Shown here in pieces: positions 33,558 through 44,780 of a stretch of 64,000 nt of DNA (position 1 is its first letter; the number at the start of each line of letters is the position of its first letter). Source of the stretch: Actinostola sp. cb2023 (taxonomy: Eukaryota; Cnidaria; Anthozoa; Actiniaria; Actinostolidae); the NCBI GenBank assembly GCA_033675265.1, contig JAUJYZ010000118.1:213501-277500 (forward strand), read 5' to 3'. The translations under genes were made by a program, and so were the position numbers. The notes under the pieces were generated by a model. The model searched no databases, had not been told where the DNA came from, and was given only the letters and a program-made list of their open reading frames with translations.

Positions 33558-35522
33558 AGCAGCAGATTCGACCAGCAGCAGATTGGAAGCAGCAGATTCG
33601 GATTGACGTCATACGAATCTGCTGCTGGCTTGACAGCAGATTCACTAAGCAGGGATAGGGAAGGGAATATGATTGTTTAACAGTTTGTACTGCAAACGAA
33701 CACTATGAATAGATTAATTCAGCGTTGGAAATGGGTGATAAACATTACAAACTAGTGCCGCGGAGGCAAAATAGCCACAAGATATAACTGAGCTAACCAT
33801 ATCAAAGCAAACCACAGGAAGCCCAAGCTGTGGTTTTGTGGAGAATATCGTAAAAATATTTTCTTCTGTAAATACTGTAATAAAAGATTTGAAACTGTGG
33901 TAGTGTCTTGTGGTCTTTATTTACTATCTCTGTGCAAATTTTCAGCGAATTTCAGCATTTTTTAGTGTCCCCCCTCACCCAGTAAAGAAAGAAGGCAAGG
34001 AAGGAGACGAAGCTCGAAAAATGGCTTCCAAAGCCGTTCAAATATTGCTCGTTTTTTTCGTGAAAATCACCTGGGATTCAAAAATTAACCCCCATCAGCC
34101 AAGAGGGGATAAATGTACAATCCATCTATGCCAGTAATGTTAGCATACCTTCATAACTGAAGCTATCAGCCGCTGGTGACTCCATAATTCATCGCCATAA
34201 AAAGACCCGTTTATGCGTGACTCGGAATATCGACGACAACCAAACGGTCGCCACGGTCGAAGGACTTGGGCACTAGCAATAATCGAACTCGCGGGGGAAT
34301 AGGGTTGTGCTTGGTTGGCCCTGAAATTCACACCCGAATCTACCCCTGAGCGCAAGTTAATTCGACCGGCTTCCAATTTTAAACCAATCGGAGAACGGCG
34401 CAGGGAAGACCCGACGTATGTCAAAACACGACACGAGGCTAAAAAATTTAAACGTGTGAAAAAAGAAGATCAGCACTTTTTCTTTGATTGTAAACCTAAA
34501 TCGGCTGACATATATTATTTGGGACGAGGCGTCCATGTCCAGTCGTGTTTTGACATACGTCGGGTCTTCCCTGCGCCGTTCTCCGATTGGTTTAAAATTG
34601 GAAGCCGGTCGAATTAACTTGCGCTCAGGGGTAGATTCGGGTGTGAATTTCAGGGCCAACCAAGCACAACCCTATTCCCCCGCGAGTTCGATTATTGCTA
34701 GTGCCCAAGTCCTTCGACCGTGGCGACCGTTTGGTTGTCGTCGATATTCCGAGTCACGCATAAACGGGTCTTTTTATGGCGATGAATTATGGAGTCACCA
34801 GCGGCTGATAGCTTCAGTTATGAAGGTATGCTAACATTACTGGCATAGATGGATTGTACATTTATCCCCTCTTGGCTGATGGGGGTTAATTTTTGAATCC
34901 CAGGTGATTTTCACGAAAAAAACGAGCAATATTTGAACGGCTTTGGAAGCCATTTTTCGAGCTTCGTCTCCTTCCTTGCCTTCTTTCTTTACTGGGTGAG
35001 GGGAGACACTAAAAAATGCTGAAATTCGCTGAAAATTTGCATAGGGATAGTAAATAAAGACCACAAGACACTACCACAGTTTCAAATCTTTTAGTACAGT
35101 ATTTACAGGAGAAAATATTTTTACGATATTCTCCACAAAACCACAGCTTGGGCTTCCTGTGAGCAAACCACTGGTACGCGTACTTGGTTGCGTTTGAATG
35201 ACCTTAGACAACTAGTAACGCAACACCGGATGTGCAAAGACAATCAAACAAGTTTTAAAATATTTAAAATTCGTATTAGAATTACTTATTAGGCTCCTTC
35301 CACACTGTTTATGTTGTTTATGTTTGGAGTCTCCAGTATCGAAAGGTTAAAAGGTTTGAGCTGGCGTTTTTGTCTTGTTGTCGCTCTTAGCTTCCCTTCC
35401 CTACCCCTGCTCAGTGAATCTGCTGTCAAGCCAGCAGCAGATTTGGAATTCTGTGACGTCAAAATGACGTCAATCCGAATCTGCTGCTGGTCCAATCTGC
35501 TGCTGGTCGAATCTGCTGCTGG
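33558..35522. mobile_element. Two-tier fold-back: 620-bp inverted arms, 109-bp loop, outer repeated ends
   Basis: Inner arms 33806-34432 and 34542-35167 are inverted copies, with only scattered differences, around a 109-bp unique loop (34433-34541). Outer ends 33558-33666 and 35391-35522 are also inverted copies, made of several GCAGCAGATTCG / CGAATCTGCTGCTG motifs. The spacers between tiers are not inverted. Each arm reads outward through an ATG (plus strand 34789) that opens MESPAADSFSYEG and meets a donor-like AAG|GTATGC, so the arms could be two head-to-head copies of a gene start. Further exons were not found. A Foldback-type transposon is the other reading. Confidence 0.8.
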
Positions 35523-36555
35523 CGAATCTGTAGACTTTCTAAAAGCCCTCAGCCCTTTTTTTTATTTTTACTGGCGGGACTGAGGACTTTTCATCTCTGC
35601 TTCGCGCCATTTTTACCGACGGGTTTTTCAGTCGGTGAATACATTATATCAAACAGCCAATCAGAACGCCTTGGTGAAGAGATGTCAATCAAGTATGTAA
35701 ATAGCTTAGAACAGAATAAAAAGAATGAAAAGCCGCCCTATATTATTATTCATATTTTGATTTGTCTCCGCCCCCAAAAGTGATTACATGAAAATTGTCG
35801 ACATTTTTGGCGCGAAACGGAAATCGAATCCCTGCAAGGGAAACAAGTCGCCCACTCGCGACTCATTCGCTTGTAAATTCTCGCGCTTCGCGCTCGCCAA
35901 GTTCTCTTTCTATGGGCAGGGAGAAAAAGAGAGTGGACGACTTGTAGCAAGTCTAGCGAATCTGCTGCCAGAATCAATCTGGTGTATAAACACTAGTTTA
36001 TCTTCTCAGTATTCGAACCGTATCCAGAGGAGGGCTCCCCATTGCTGTATCCTCAAACTGTTTGATTAATTAGAAACTTTATTCAATTCTAACGGTAGAA
36101 TGAATGAATGAATGAATGAATGAATGAATGAATGAATGAATGAATGAATGAATGAATGAATGAATGAATGAATGAATGAATGAATGAATGAATGAATGAA
36201 TGAATGAATGAATGAATGAATGAATGAATGAATGAATGAATGAATGAATGAATGAATGAATGAATGAATGAATGAATGAATGAAATACTGGGTTCTGAGT
36301 ATAAGCATTTATTTTCTATTCGAACTACCCAAACAGGAGGAGGTTTCCCGTTGCTGAGTCCTCAAGTATTTGAATAATAAGCTGAAGTTACACTCCGGCC
36401 AATGACTCTGAACAAAGGTTTCAAGTCGAGGCTATCAGGTCAAGTTTTTGTACTGACCCGATAGCCTCGACTTGAAACCGTTGATCCAATGTAGTTGTTG
36501 ATCTCATGACTAAAACAGTGATAAGGATTACGTCATTTTCTTCTCTCACGGCAGC
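35523..36555. other. Region upstream of SLC22 copy 2
   Basis: Apart from the GAAT microsatellite (36101-36284) and a hairpin at about 36419-36480 (GGTTTCAAGTCGAGGCTATC and complement, 75 bases before the start codon), nothing is recognised. The hairpin sits where promoter or 5' UTR is expected. Confidence 0.5.
36101..36284. repeat. (GAAT)n microsatellite
   Basis: About 46 perfect copies of GAAT/AATG. The purity suggests it is young or still expanding. Confidence 0.98.
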
Positions 36556-39500
36556 ATGACTGAAACACTGACTGAACCAAGCTCGCCGCCTAAAACAAGC
36601 ACACCAGAATTTGACGATGTTTTCAAGCACCACATCAAGGAGTTTGGACGCTATCAAAACTTCCTATACTGGCTTACTTACTACCTTTTCATTCCACTGG
36701 GGCTGCAGTTTGGGCTCATGGTCTTCGTCACAGGCACACCCAATTTTCGTTGCTCTGATGTCAATTCCACTTGTGAACTGAATAAATGCTGTGATGAGTG
36801 TACTGATTACACTTTTGAAGGACCTTTTTCTAGCATCGTATCCGAGGTAATGCTTCTCAGTTCCCCGAGTAGTTCCCCCATCATAGCCGGGTTCATACCT
36901 ACACGACTCGAAGATATATACACGGTGCATTAATATCGACGACGTTATTTTACGAGCATATAGCACTAAACTGACAGTTCCACCATGGAGCTGATGACCC
37001 TGTTGCCCACAAACTATCACTCACACCTTTGACACCACATGGAAAGCCTGTTCACAGGCTACTAAACACCCAACACTCAAACCCACTCGTTCATTTTGCA
37101 TAGAGGGAGGAAAACCACCATGGATACGAGGTTCCATTTTCCTGTCTCTGGGAGTTGCTAACGCGGCGTCGAGAGCTAGCTAGGAAAATACAACCTCTGT
37201 ACGCCGCAGGCTAGAGGGAGACTTTATAGATTCAAAAATGTATAAAAGTTGCTTTATTTTCTCGAGTTGTTTTTCGGAGGTTTACGAGTGACATTTTGAG
37301 CCCGAAATGTCGAAAACGTGCGCTTGACCTCGATTGCGCATGCGTATCTTTTGAGAAGCTGCGCTTTAACCGAATTTCTAATAAGTTTTGTGATTATTTT
37401 TCAGTGGAATCTAATATGTGATCGTGCTGACTTGGCTGCCACGTCGCAAGCTATTTTTGTGGCAGGAATGCTCGTTGGTTCGTTCGTATCTGGTGTCTTC
37501 TCAGACACCTTTGGTAGACGTCTTTGCATATACGTCAGCCTTTTACTCATGGTAAATCACTTGTGTGTACTTCAGGTTTTGACACAGGCAGCCCAACATT
37601 TTCTGATTGTTAAAAGAAACAAGTATCATGCGTGTGTGCGTCACCTGTGGTAGAGCGCGCGGCATTAGGATCCCCACCACAAATACAGAATACATAGTTG
37701 GGCTGCCTGTGGTTTTGACCGACAATAACCACGTGCGCCACAGGCAGCCCAACCATTGCTTCGCTTCTTAGGCTACTTTAATATAATTCATAATAAAAGA
37801 TTTGTATGCGCGCGTCTTTTTTTGATGGGATTCCTGTGGTAGAGCGCGCGCGCAATACGTATTATGTTGGGCTCCCTGTGTGTAGAAACGCATTATGTTG
37901 GGATTCCTGTGTGTAGCTTCAGAGCAATCGTTGGACTGCCTGTGTGCGCGCTGTAAACCAATCAAAAAAAAGACGCAAATATCAGTTTTATTTCATTATT
38001 TAGTAGCCTCAAAAGCAATGGTTGGGCTGCCTATGGGCTGCCTGTATAGTTACTGTGTTGTACGTTGCCAATATGAATCTCTATATTTCCAGGTGGTTTG
38101 TACAGGAGTCGCGTCTGCAGTCGACTCTCTGTCTCTGTTTGCGTTGCTACGTTTTGGTGCAGGGTTTTCATTGGTCGGTGTCATGGTAACACAATACGTA
38201 TACGTCTTGGAACTGGTCGGTCCGTCCAAGCGCACCATGGCTGGTAAGGTGACCGACTTTGGTTGGGTACTAGGAGCGTGCTTTACCGTAATGTTGGCTT
38301 ACTTAATCAGAGAATGGCGGCTCTTGTTGTTGGTCGGAAGCGTGCCTGGAGCGTTGTTCTTGTTCAGTTTCAAGTAAGTTACGGTATACTAGAATCGTTA
38401 TCGTATGAGTGGGAAGTGGTTACGGTACAATTCGTGCCGTGTGGTGACCGTGCCGTGTCCAAGCGTTCTGATTGGTTGAGCAATGATTTTGCGCGCTGTG
38501 ATTGGTTGAATAGATTGTCTTCGATTCCGTGACTGTAACTCCGTGCCGTAGGTTTCCCACTCATACGAAATCGACTCTATTCTCCTAACTATCGACATTT
38601 TTTTATCTGAAACGAACCAAATTTAACTGAATACCTTTGGCAGACTTGTTCCAGAAACGGCGCGTTGGCTGTTCGCGCATGATAAATGTGACGAAGCGCA
38701 TGCTGTGCTAATGAAGTGCGCTGACAAAACGAACGTGGATTCAGAAGTAATTCGTACGATCTTGGAAGATGTTGCAGAAAATGAGAAAGAGAACGCTAAC
38801 ATTTTACCAAAAGTGTCTCCTTTGGACTTGATCAAAACGCGCAAAATGCGTCGACGAACTATCATCGTGTGTTTTAACTGGTAAGAGATACAGAGTAATC
38901 ATCGCAGTGTAACCGATTATCATTAGAATATCATTAGAAATTAGGGGTGTTTCTTGGTGCTACAGTCTGCATTGTATTCTTGGTTAGGTTTCTTTGTATG
39001 CAGGGTATTGTTTTGGTTCAATTTCATTCTTCTCGTTCTTTGTGTTCATTGCCTAACGTCATCTGGTGTTCTGCAACACCAAGAAACCTCCAGAATTAGC
39101 ATACAGTATCACCATCAATATTGTCATTATCACCAACAAGTCAACGAGTAGCGGTAAGCCGCGCCACCAACAATCCATCCATCCATCAATTTATTTAACG
39201 TCATAACGTAGGACAAGGTTGCCCTTATTATCCGAGCCAGACGCTCATGTATAAAACGCCACCAACAATCCATCATCATCAACTTCGCCATTACTACCAT
39301 CAACACGTAATTATAGTCATCATCATAATGATTATTACCATCGTCGCCGTCTTCTTCTTCTTCGTTATCATCATCCGGCTATCACCATCATCTATCACCA
39401 TAATCATCATCTATCACCATCATCATCACCATCTATCACCATCATAGCCTGCAAAACAGACGTTCTTCGTTTTCTTTGCATCGCTCTTCGTTCTTTGTTC

Positions 39501-42500
39501 TTCAGTAATGGCCGCAAGGAGAAGAGGAACGCCTGAAAGCAGCCTATCACCATCAGTCTTTTTCTTCTTATTAAATCTTCGTATTCAGTATCATCTATCA
39601 TCATCAAAGGCCGCATTATCTTCACCACCGACTACTAAACGACCAATGTTTAAAGCATGCATGACAACTATGGGATCAGTCATCTTACGATGCCCCAAGC
39701 TTGCACCATCTAATCTCTAATGTTACTTGTTGATCTAAACAGGTTCGTCTGCAGCATCGTATACTTTGGTTTTATTCTTTATGTCACCAATCTTTCTGGA
39801 GATGTCTACTTAAACTTCTTCATTATGTCCGTCATTGATCTACTACATACTCCCATAGTGTGGTTTTCTCTTCAAAGGTACGTTGTTAGTACGACTGCGA
39901 TATGACAGCGGTTTTTCAAGAAGAGCGAGGTTATCAGGTCGACAAAGGTCTCGGAAATACATGGATGCGTTCACCACCCAATTAAATTGGCATGCACAGC
40001 CATAGTTTATGCAATGCCTTCATTACCATATTTTAGGTTGTTTAATGCCGCTAAATAACGATATTCAGTTTTGGAATAATAGAGAAAATACACATACAAA
40101 CCTCATTGTCTATTCTTCTAGCCTTTGAACCTGATAACCTCGCTCTCGTGCAAAAACCGCTGCCACTAGTACTGCTTGCTCAGGCTAAATAAATGAATTG
40201 GCAGTGGAAATGTTTTGTGGGTGTGTAGAGGCAATTCTGCCAATTGTTATTATGTACCGCGCCTACTGCTGTAGCCATTAAAAGTTAAAAAAGAATACAA
40301 TCCACTTTAGAGATTCAGAAAGTAAAAGATGGGCTCTTGTGGCTGTACATTAACCACAAACCTTTGCGAACCTATAATCAACTCACAATGGTTCTACACT
40401 TTACAAAATCTAAACTGAGGTAATAGTGTTTTACGCGCGCAAAGGAGTGTGGTAAGATGTAGAAGCCGCCATGTTTTCGGTACAGCGGATTTCGCTACTA
40501 ATCGAGGAATAAACCATGTTTTTTTTAAGGTTCGGTCGTCGTGTTACTTACTTTACCATCATGATGCTTGGTGGGATTGCGTGCTTACTGGTGCTCGCCA
40601 TACCTAAAGGTAACACAGAGTTCCAGACTTCCTGTACGCGCGCAATGCATTGTGAGATTATTACAAAGGAAAAGTGAGCACCAAGTGAACAAAAACATAG
40701 CTTGGGCTCCCTGTGTCTAGATTCCTTTGTAATAATCTCATAATGCATTGCGTGCGTACCGAAAGTCTGGAACTCTTGATGCTTGTATACAACTAACTAG
40801 TTGCACATTGTTTTGTATTTGCAGTTGAAAAGGATGCAAGTTTATTGATATTTAGTTAATAATAACAATACTTATAATCTATTCTGTTATCCTCGTTATG
40901 TTATTTACTTTATAGCTTTATAGTTATTTTTGGAAGTTCGTACACCTTCTTTGTAGTATACATGTATTTTTTTATGCAAATTATGGCGGTACAATAACTT
41001 GTTGTTGTTGTTTTGCCATGTTTTCTAATCTCTTATGCCACGATATAAACTACGTGGCTCGGAGCATCCAATGAGAAGCTGTTCTTCCTGGAAGAAATAT
41101 ACTGGCTTAGTTGCGAGACTTATAACTTCCCGCCTGGGAATTCCTGTTGGTGTTAAAACACGCCTCATGGGAAAAAACGTTTTTCCAGGGAATTGGATGA
41201 TTTTTGTAGTGCTTGAGAAAAGCTGAAGATAATTCAGTCACAGGCCGCGTTTACGATCAAGAGAAAAGAACAGCTACTTTTAGCCTGATTTTCAGACGGT
41301 CAGCGGTCTTTCGCTACACTCCACTCCAATTTTCTTCCAGCAGCTTGTTGTGTGCTCCTGTGTGCATGTACTTTCGTGTGATTTGATATCAACCTCTGTT
41401 TCAGAGTATACCGCAGTTGTGACTACAATGGCGATGTTTGGGAAGTTCTGCGACACTGCAGCCTTCTCGACTATTTATCTATACACTGCTGAGTTATATC
41501 CAACTGTCATAAGGTACGGGAAAAGTTTTATTTATTATTTATTTTATTATGTAACTTTGGATTCTTGGACGATTTGACGTCCATTTGCAAAACAGTAGAT
41601 GTCGGATTGTACTTTTAGCCAGACTCGTTGCAAAGTAGATTAACGTGGTTAATCGCAAAGAACTATTGGAAGGAATGGAATTAAGGAGGTTGTGAATAGC
41701 TCGGAAGGGACTGGGAACGAGTTTGACATATAACCACAATCCTTTGCGCACAGAAACTGTATCATCCGGAAGTCAAAATTACTCTCGTTTCTGATTGGTC
41801 GATCTAGGAAGGTCGACCAATCAGTATCAAGTATATTCTGGTTTGAATAGGACAGCCGCCATTTTGAATTTTGACTTCCGGAACAAGTTCTAACAGACTT
41901 CGTTCCCAGGGGTATTTCTCTGGGAGCGAGTAACGAGCGACAGAATATACCCCTGGGTTCCCGAGGATGGTAGAAACGTCCTCTGAGAAATTAACGTCAG
42001 CCATGCAGAACAAATGGGTTTGAAACATAAAAAAATGGGAACTACGAAACTATTAGCACAGGGAGCCCAAGCTCATTATCTTGGGCTCCCTGTGCTATTA
42101 GCAGCATGATTTTAGTTTCGCCAAGGATTATGGTAAAATATACGTACAGCCGCCATGTTTTTCATTACAGCGTATTCCGTAGTCACAAATCAGTATGGAT
42201 GTCTTCAATGTGCTTGTTCAAGGTTAAAATTTCGTTCATGAATGTACGATATTAACGACCAGGCAATGCCTAGTTAAATTGAATGAATCGTTACTAGCTG
42301 ACAGTGATTTCTCATCAGAAATACCGCCATGGGAACAGCATCGATGTGCGCACGCGCAGGTGGAATTGTAGCACCATACATTGTTATGATGGTAAGTACA
42401 ACACGCAACGCATGCGCACTCAAGCAGACACAACAAGACCGAAAGGTAACATGGGTAATATTGATTGTTTGCTAATATTTTTTTACACAAAGAAAATGGT

Positions 42501-42951
42501 TATATACCCATGATTCCGTAGGATAATAGTTATTTTCCCGATAAAATGTCAGTTGAAAATACATCATTGTTAATTGAACGGTAAAAAAGACAGAGAAAAA
42601 TGCGTAAAAAAGAGGAAATACCGCCGACAGCCATAAGAAACAAGAAGAAAAAGCCTACACAGCACTGAGAGGAAACTCTGCTAACAGGTCGTACGTGTTG
42701 TGATTCTTTTTCAGGCTCAGCTTCCAGGGGTGAACTTGACTCTGCCCATCGTCATATTCGGTGCTTTGACAGTGTCTGGTGGGATATCGTCACTATGGTT
42801 ACCAGAAACACTAAAGGCCAACATGCACCAGACCATCGAGGAAGAGGAAGCTGCTCCAGAAGATTACAGTTTCCCATGTTGCAGGAAACCCGCGGTCAAC
42901 GAGGACAATATTGAGCTTCACGAAACAATGATGTCACAGAAAGAACATTGA
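36556..42951 (+). CDS. SLC22-family organic cation/anion transporter (copy 2), 9 exons, 529 aa
   Basis: Plasma-membrane MFS transporter, paralogous to the gene at 1624; substrate unknown. Exons: 36556-36846, 37405-37551, 38093-38373, 38644-38880, 39743-39877, 40530-40609, 41405-41513, 42319-42391, 42715-42951; 1590 nt with all phases joining. Motifs: EFDDVFK...FGRY before helix 1, Cys-rich loop GTPNFRCSDVNSTCELNKCC, WNLICDRAD, SDTFGRRLC, PETARWL, FGRRVTY, AELYPTVIR, WLPETL. Exon sizes equal those of copy 1 for exons 2, 3, 7 and 8 (147, 281, 109 and 73 nt). The difference is an extra intron (39878-40529) splitting what is one exon in copy 1. The loop between helices 1 and 2 is shorter than in copy 1. 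Confidence 0.9.
37590..38060. mobile_element. Cluster of ACAGGCAGCCC-family ends in intron 2 of SLC22 copy 2
   Basis: At least seven GGGCTGCCTGTG or CACAGGCAGCCC ends in both orientations lie within 470 bp, with the internal motifs TGGTAGAGCGCGCG and AAAAGACGCAAATAT. This looks like elements inserted into each other or unequal recombination between them. Confidence 0.65.
38390..38579. mobile_element. TA-GA(G/A)TCG...CGTATGAGTG element, copy 3
   Basis: Starts TAGAATCGTTATCGTATGAG, ends CTCATACGAAATCGACTCTA, with GTGCCGTG-type repeats inside; in intron 3 of SLC22 copy 2, 16 bases after the donor. Confidence 0.8.
39120..39720. repeat. ATC/CAT simple sequence in intron 4 of SLC22 copy 2
   Basis: Scattered and then dense CATCAT/CACCAT repeats (39260-39445), followed by non-repetitive sequence to the next acceptor. 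Confidence 0.7.
39906..40162. mobile_element. Inverted-repeat element in the extra intron of SLC22 copy 2
   Basis: CAGCGGTTTTTCAAGAAGAG...GGTTATCAGGT and ACCTGATAACC...CTCGTGCAAAAACCGCTG are inverted ends about 165 bases apart. The element begins only 28 bases after the donor of this copy-specific intron. Confidence 0.7.
40617..40776. mobile_element. Inverted-repeat element right after exon 6 of SLC22 copy 2
   Basis: AGAGTTCCAGACTTCCTGTA...GAGATTATTACAAAGGA is mirrored by TCCTTTGTAATAATCTC...GAAAGTCTGGAACTCT. A single TTGGGCTCCCTGTG end of the ACAGGCAGCCC family sits in the middle. Confidence 0.7.
41757..41885. mobile_element. Hairpin element in intron 7 of SLC22 copy 2
   Basis: CCGGAAGTCAAAATTACTCT...GATTGGTCGA and TCGACCAATC...GAATTTTGACTTCCGG are inverted. 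A second small inverted pair (CAGGGGTATT...AATATACCCCTG) follows at about 41908-41960. Confidence 0.6.
42058..42093. mobile_element. 36-bp perfect palindromic element with 9-bp target duplication
   Basis: ACAGGGAGCCCAAG and CTTGGGCTCCCTGT surround the 8-base centre CTCATTAT. Flanks are ACTATTAGC on the left and GCTATTAGC on the right, a 9-bp direct repeat with one mismatch. The ends are those of the 324-bp element at 5579, whose duplication is also 9 bp. Confidence 0.7.
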
Positions 42952-43156
42952 AGAACAAGAAGTTTGAAAGGAAATTGTTCCAATAATAATCTTTCCTGAC
43001 AAAGTTTTCAAATATTGTTTCAGTGTGTTGTGGAGCTTTTGCAGTCTTTTAGCATTATTGTAAGGGCAAAGGCCGTACATTTAGTCACATTTATCAGTGT
43101 AAAGGTGACTAGTACACGCGCGATCCTCGATCTGTTGACAAAACGCTGAGGAATGA

Positions 43157-43299
43157 TAGAGCAGATTTCGTATGACTGTGAAAAATTACGGCGCACGGCA
43201 CGGCACGGTTACGGCACGGATTCATTCGAAATCCTAAATCATCACGGTCACGGCACGTCCGTACCATAAGTTTTACACAGTCATACGAAATCTGCTCTA
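43157..43299. mobile_element. TA-GAGCAGATTTCGTATGAC element (variant of the TA-GAGTCG family)
   Basis: Ends TAGAGCAGATTTCGTATGAC and GTCATACGAAATCTGCTCTA enclose CACGGCACGG repeats like those of the GAGTCG copies. A lone half of the same variant is at 28349-28413 inside PPP4C. Confidence 0.8.
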
Positions 43300-43970
43300 G
43301 CGCGCACGTGAACGGTCGTGTACATGATTTACCACAATCCTTTGCGAATCTAAATCAGCCACTTCTCACATCTACAAACTATCTGACACGTTCCCATAGT
43401 TACGGTATCGATAAAGGTGGTAACAGCTTCATACTTACAAATTGTGCATGATGTTCTCAAAACTATGTGTTGCGATGTTTTGGGTGTAGTTTTGGGCGCG
43501 CAATGGATTGTGGTATTAAAAATGTACATGCCGCCATCTTTAATTCGGTACGGTGGATTTCGTTACTGGCTAATAATAATAATAATAATAACTTATAAAG
43601 CGCTTATACAAGTCGGTTCTAAGCGCTGATTACAATAAAAAGTAAAATATGAAAAAATATAGATATAATATAGATAATGGTATTTAAAAATAAATGGATA
43701 TAAATAAATGGACTTGCTAACCAACTGAGAATAAAGTCATGTTTTTCAGTACTGTAGATTGCGAAATAGACCGATAAAATAATTAATGTAATGAATTAAT
43801 AAAAGCATTTATTTCTCAATTTGGCAAAGAGCAAGGATCGTTGTTGTGTCCGTTCACTGCTTTTTCAGAATCAGTAGACACTATGTCATCGTGTTAGTCG
43901 GAAAATACTTCATGTACCGATATAATTACGAACTCCCGCTTTTGTTCTATGCAATGTGATATGCCTAGTC

Positions 43971-44056
43971 TAGTCTCCTTCGCAGCTGTTTTTAGTTCCG
44001 TCACGCAACGCTCTCGGCTTGCGTGACGGAACTAAAGACGGATGCGAGGGAGACTA
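43971..44056. mobile_element. 86-bp hairpin MITE
   Basis: TAGTCTCCTTCGCAGCTGTT...AGTTCCGTCACGCAA pairs with TTGCGTGACGGAACT...GGATGCGAGGGAGACTA around CGCTCTCGGC. A second, damaged copy is at about 4156-4233. Confidence 0.75.
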
Positions 44057-44210
44057 TAATGAGCCCGGTATTCACATGAACCAATACACTCGTTTACAAG
44101 TGAAAACCAAGCTCTACTGATACATACGCGTGATGGTCGTTAATCTGGAAGAAAGCAGAGTGATTCAAAGATTGTGCAGCCTTTAGCCATTTGCGTTGTT
44201 TGTTTGTTAT

Positions 44211-44447
44211 TAGAGAGATTTAGCAAACACGACGCGACGTGAAAGAGGACGGCGCGCGCGCTGACGAATAACTGTGAAACGACCGTTGGCGTCCTCGACG
44301 TCATGAAGAGGACGTGAAAACAAGTGAAATGGCGTCGTGAACTTGACGTCGCGACGTTGTCACGGTAGTCACGCAATGACCAAATGTGATATATTCGTCA
44401 TCTAACGTCGTGTTCTCACGTCGCGTCGTGTTTGCTAAATCTCTCTA
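44211..44447. mobile_element. MITE with TAGAGAGATTTAGCAAACACG ends
   Basis: TAGAGAGATTTAGCAAACAC and GTGTTTGCTAAATCTCTCTA are perfect inverted ends; sub-terminal GACGCGACGTGA/TCACGTCGCGTC repeats continue inward. TA on both outer edges. Confidence 0.8.
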
Positions 44448-44780
44448 TTATTATTATTAAATACGTGTGTTGGTCACCCTGTGTTAACTTCTCCGCGCAT
44501 GCGACGTTCCTTCCTTTTCAACGACCTTACATACAACACTTCCTTCCCTTCTACCGACTGTTTTTATTGTAGTTGTTGTTGATTTGCTCTGTTCCTTCCG
44601 TGACGTAGCTGTTTACTTCTAGAATCCGCTTTGGGATCCCTGTGTAATTGCACGCGCGGCTTAATGTGATTGTGATGCAAAATCTCTGAAGCGAGTAATA
44701 GCGCGTAAAGTAATTATCACCACACTATCGCCATGGTACCCAGTTAGACTCCTTGATAAAGATGATTCGCGACACTTAAA

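Larger units (their letters stand above)
42952..44780. other. Intergenic region between SLC22 copy 2 and the LIAT1-like gene
   Basis: Holds the SLC22 3' UTR and four elements: TA-GAGCAG at 43157-43299, ACCACAATCCTTTGCG ends at about 43330-43512, a hairpin at 43971-44056, and an element at 44211-44447. An AATAATAAT run with TTATAAAGCGCTTATACAAG follows at 43573-43612, a motif typical of interspersed repeats. No exon is seen. Confidence 0.65.

Noticed and set aside
34315..34834. Overlapping frames of 94-116 codons in the fold-back arms
   Set aside because: The same frames appear on both strands because the arms are inverted copies; no family motif, and they cross the proposed ATG/donor.
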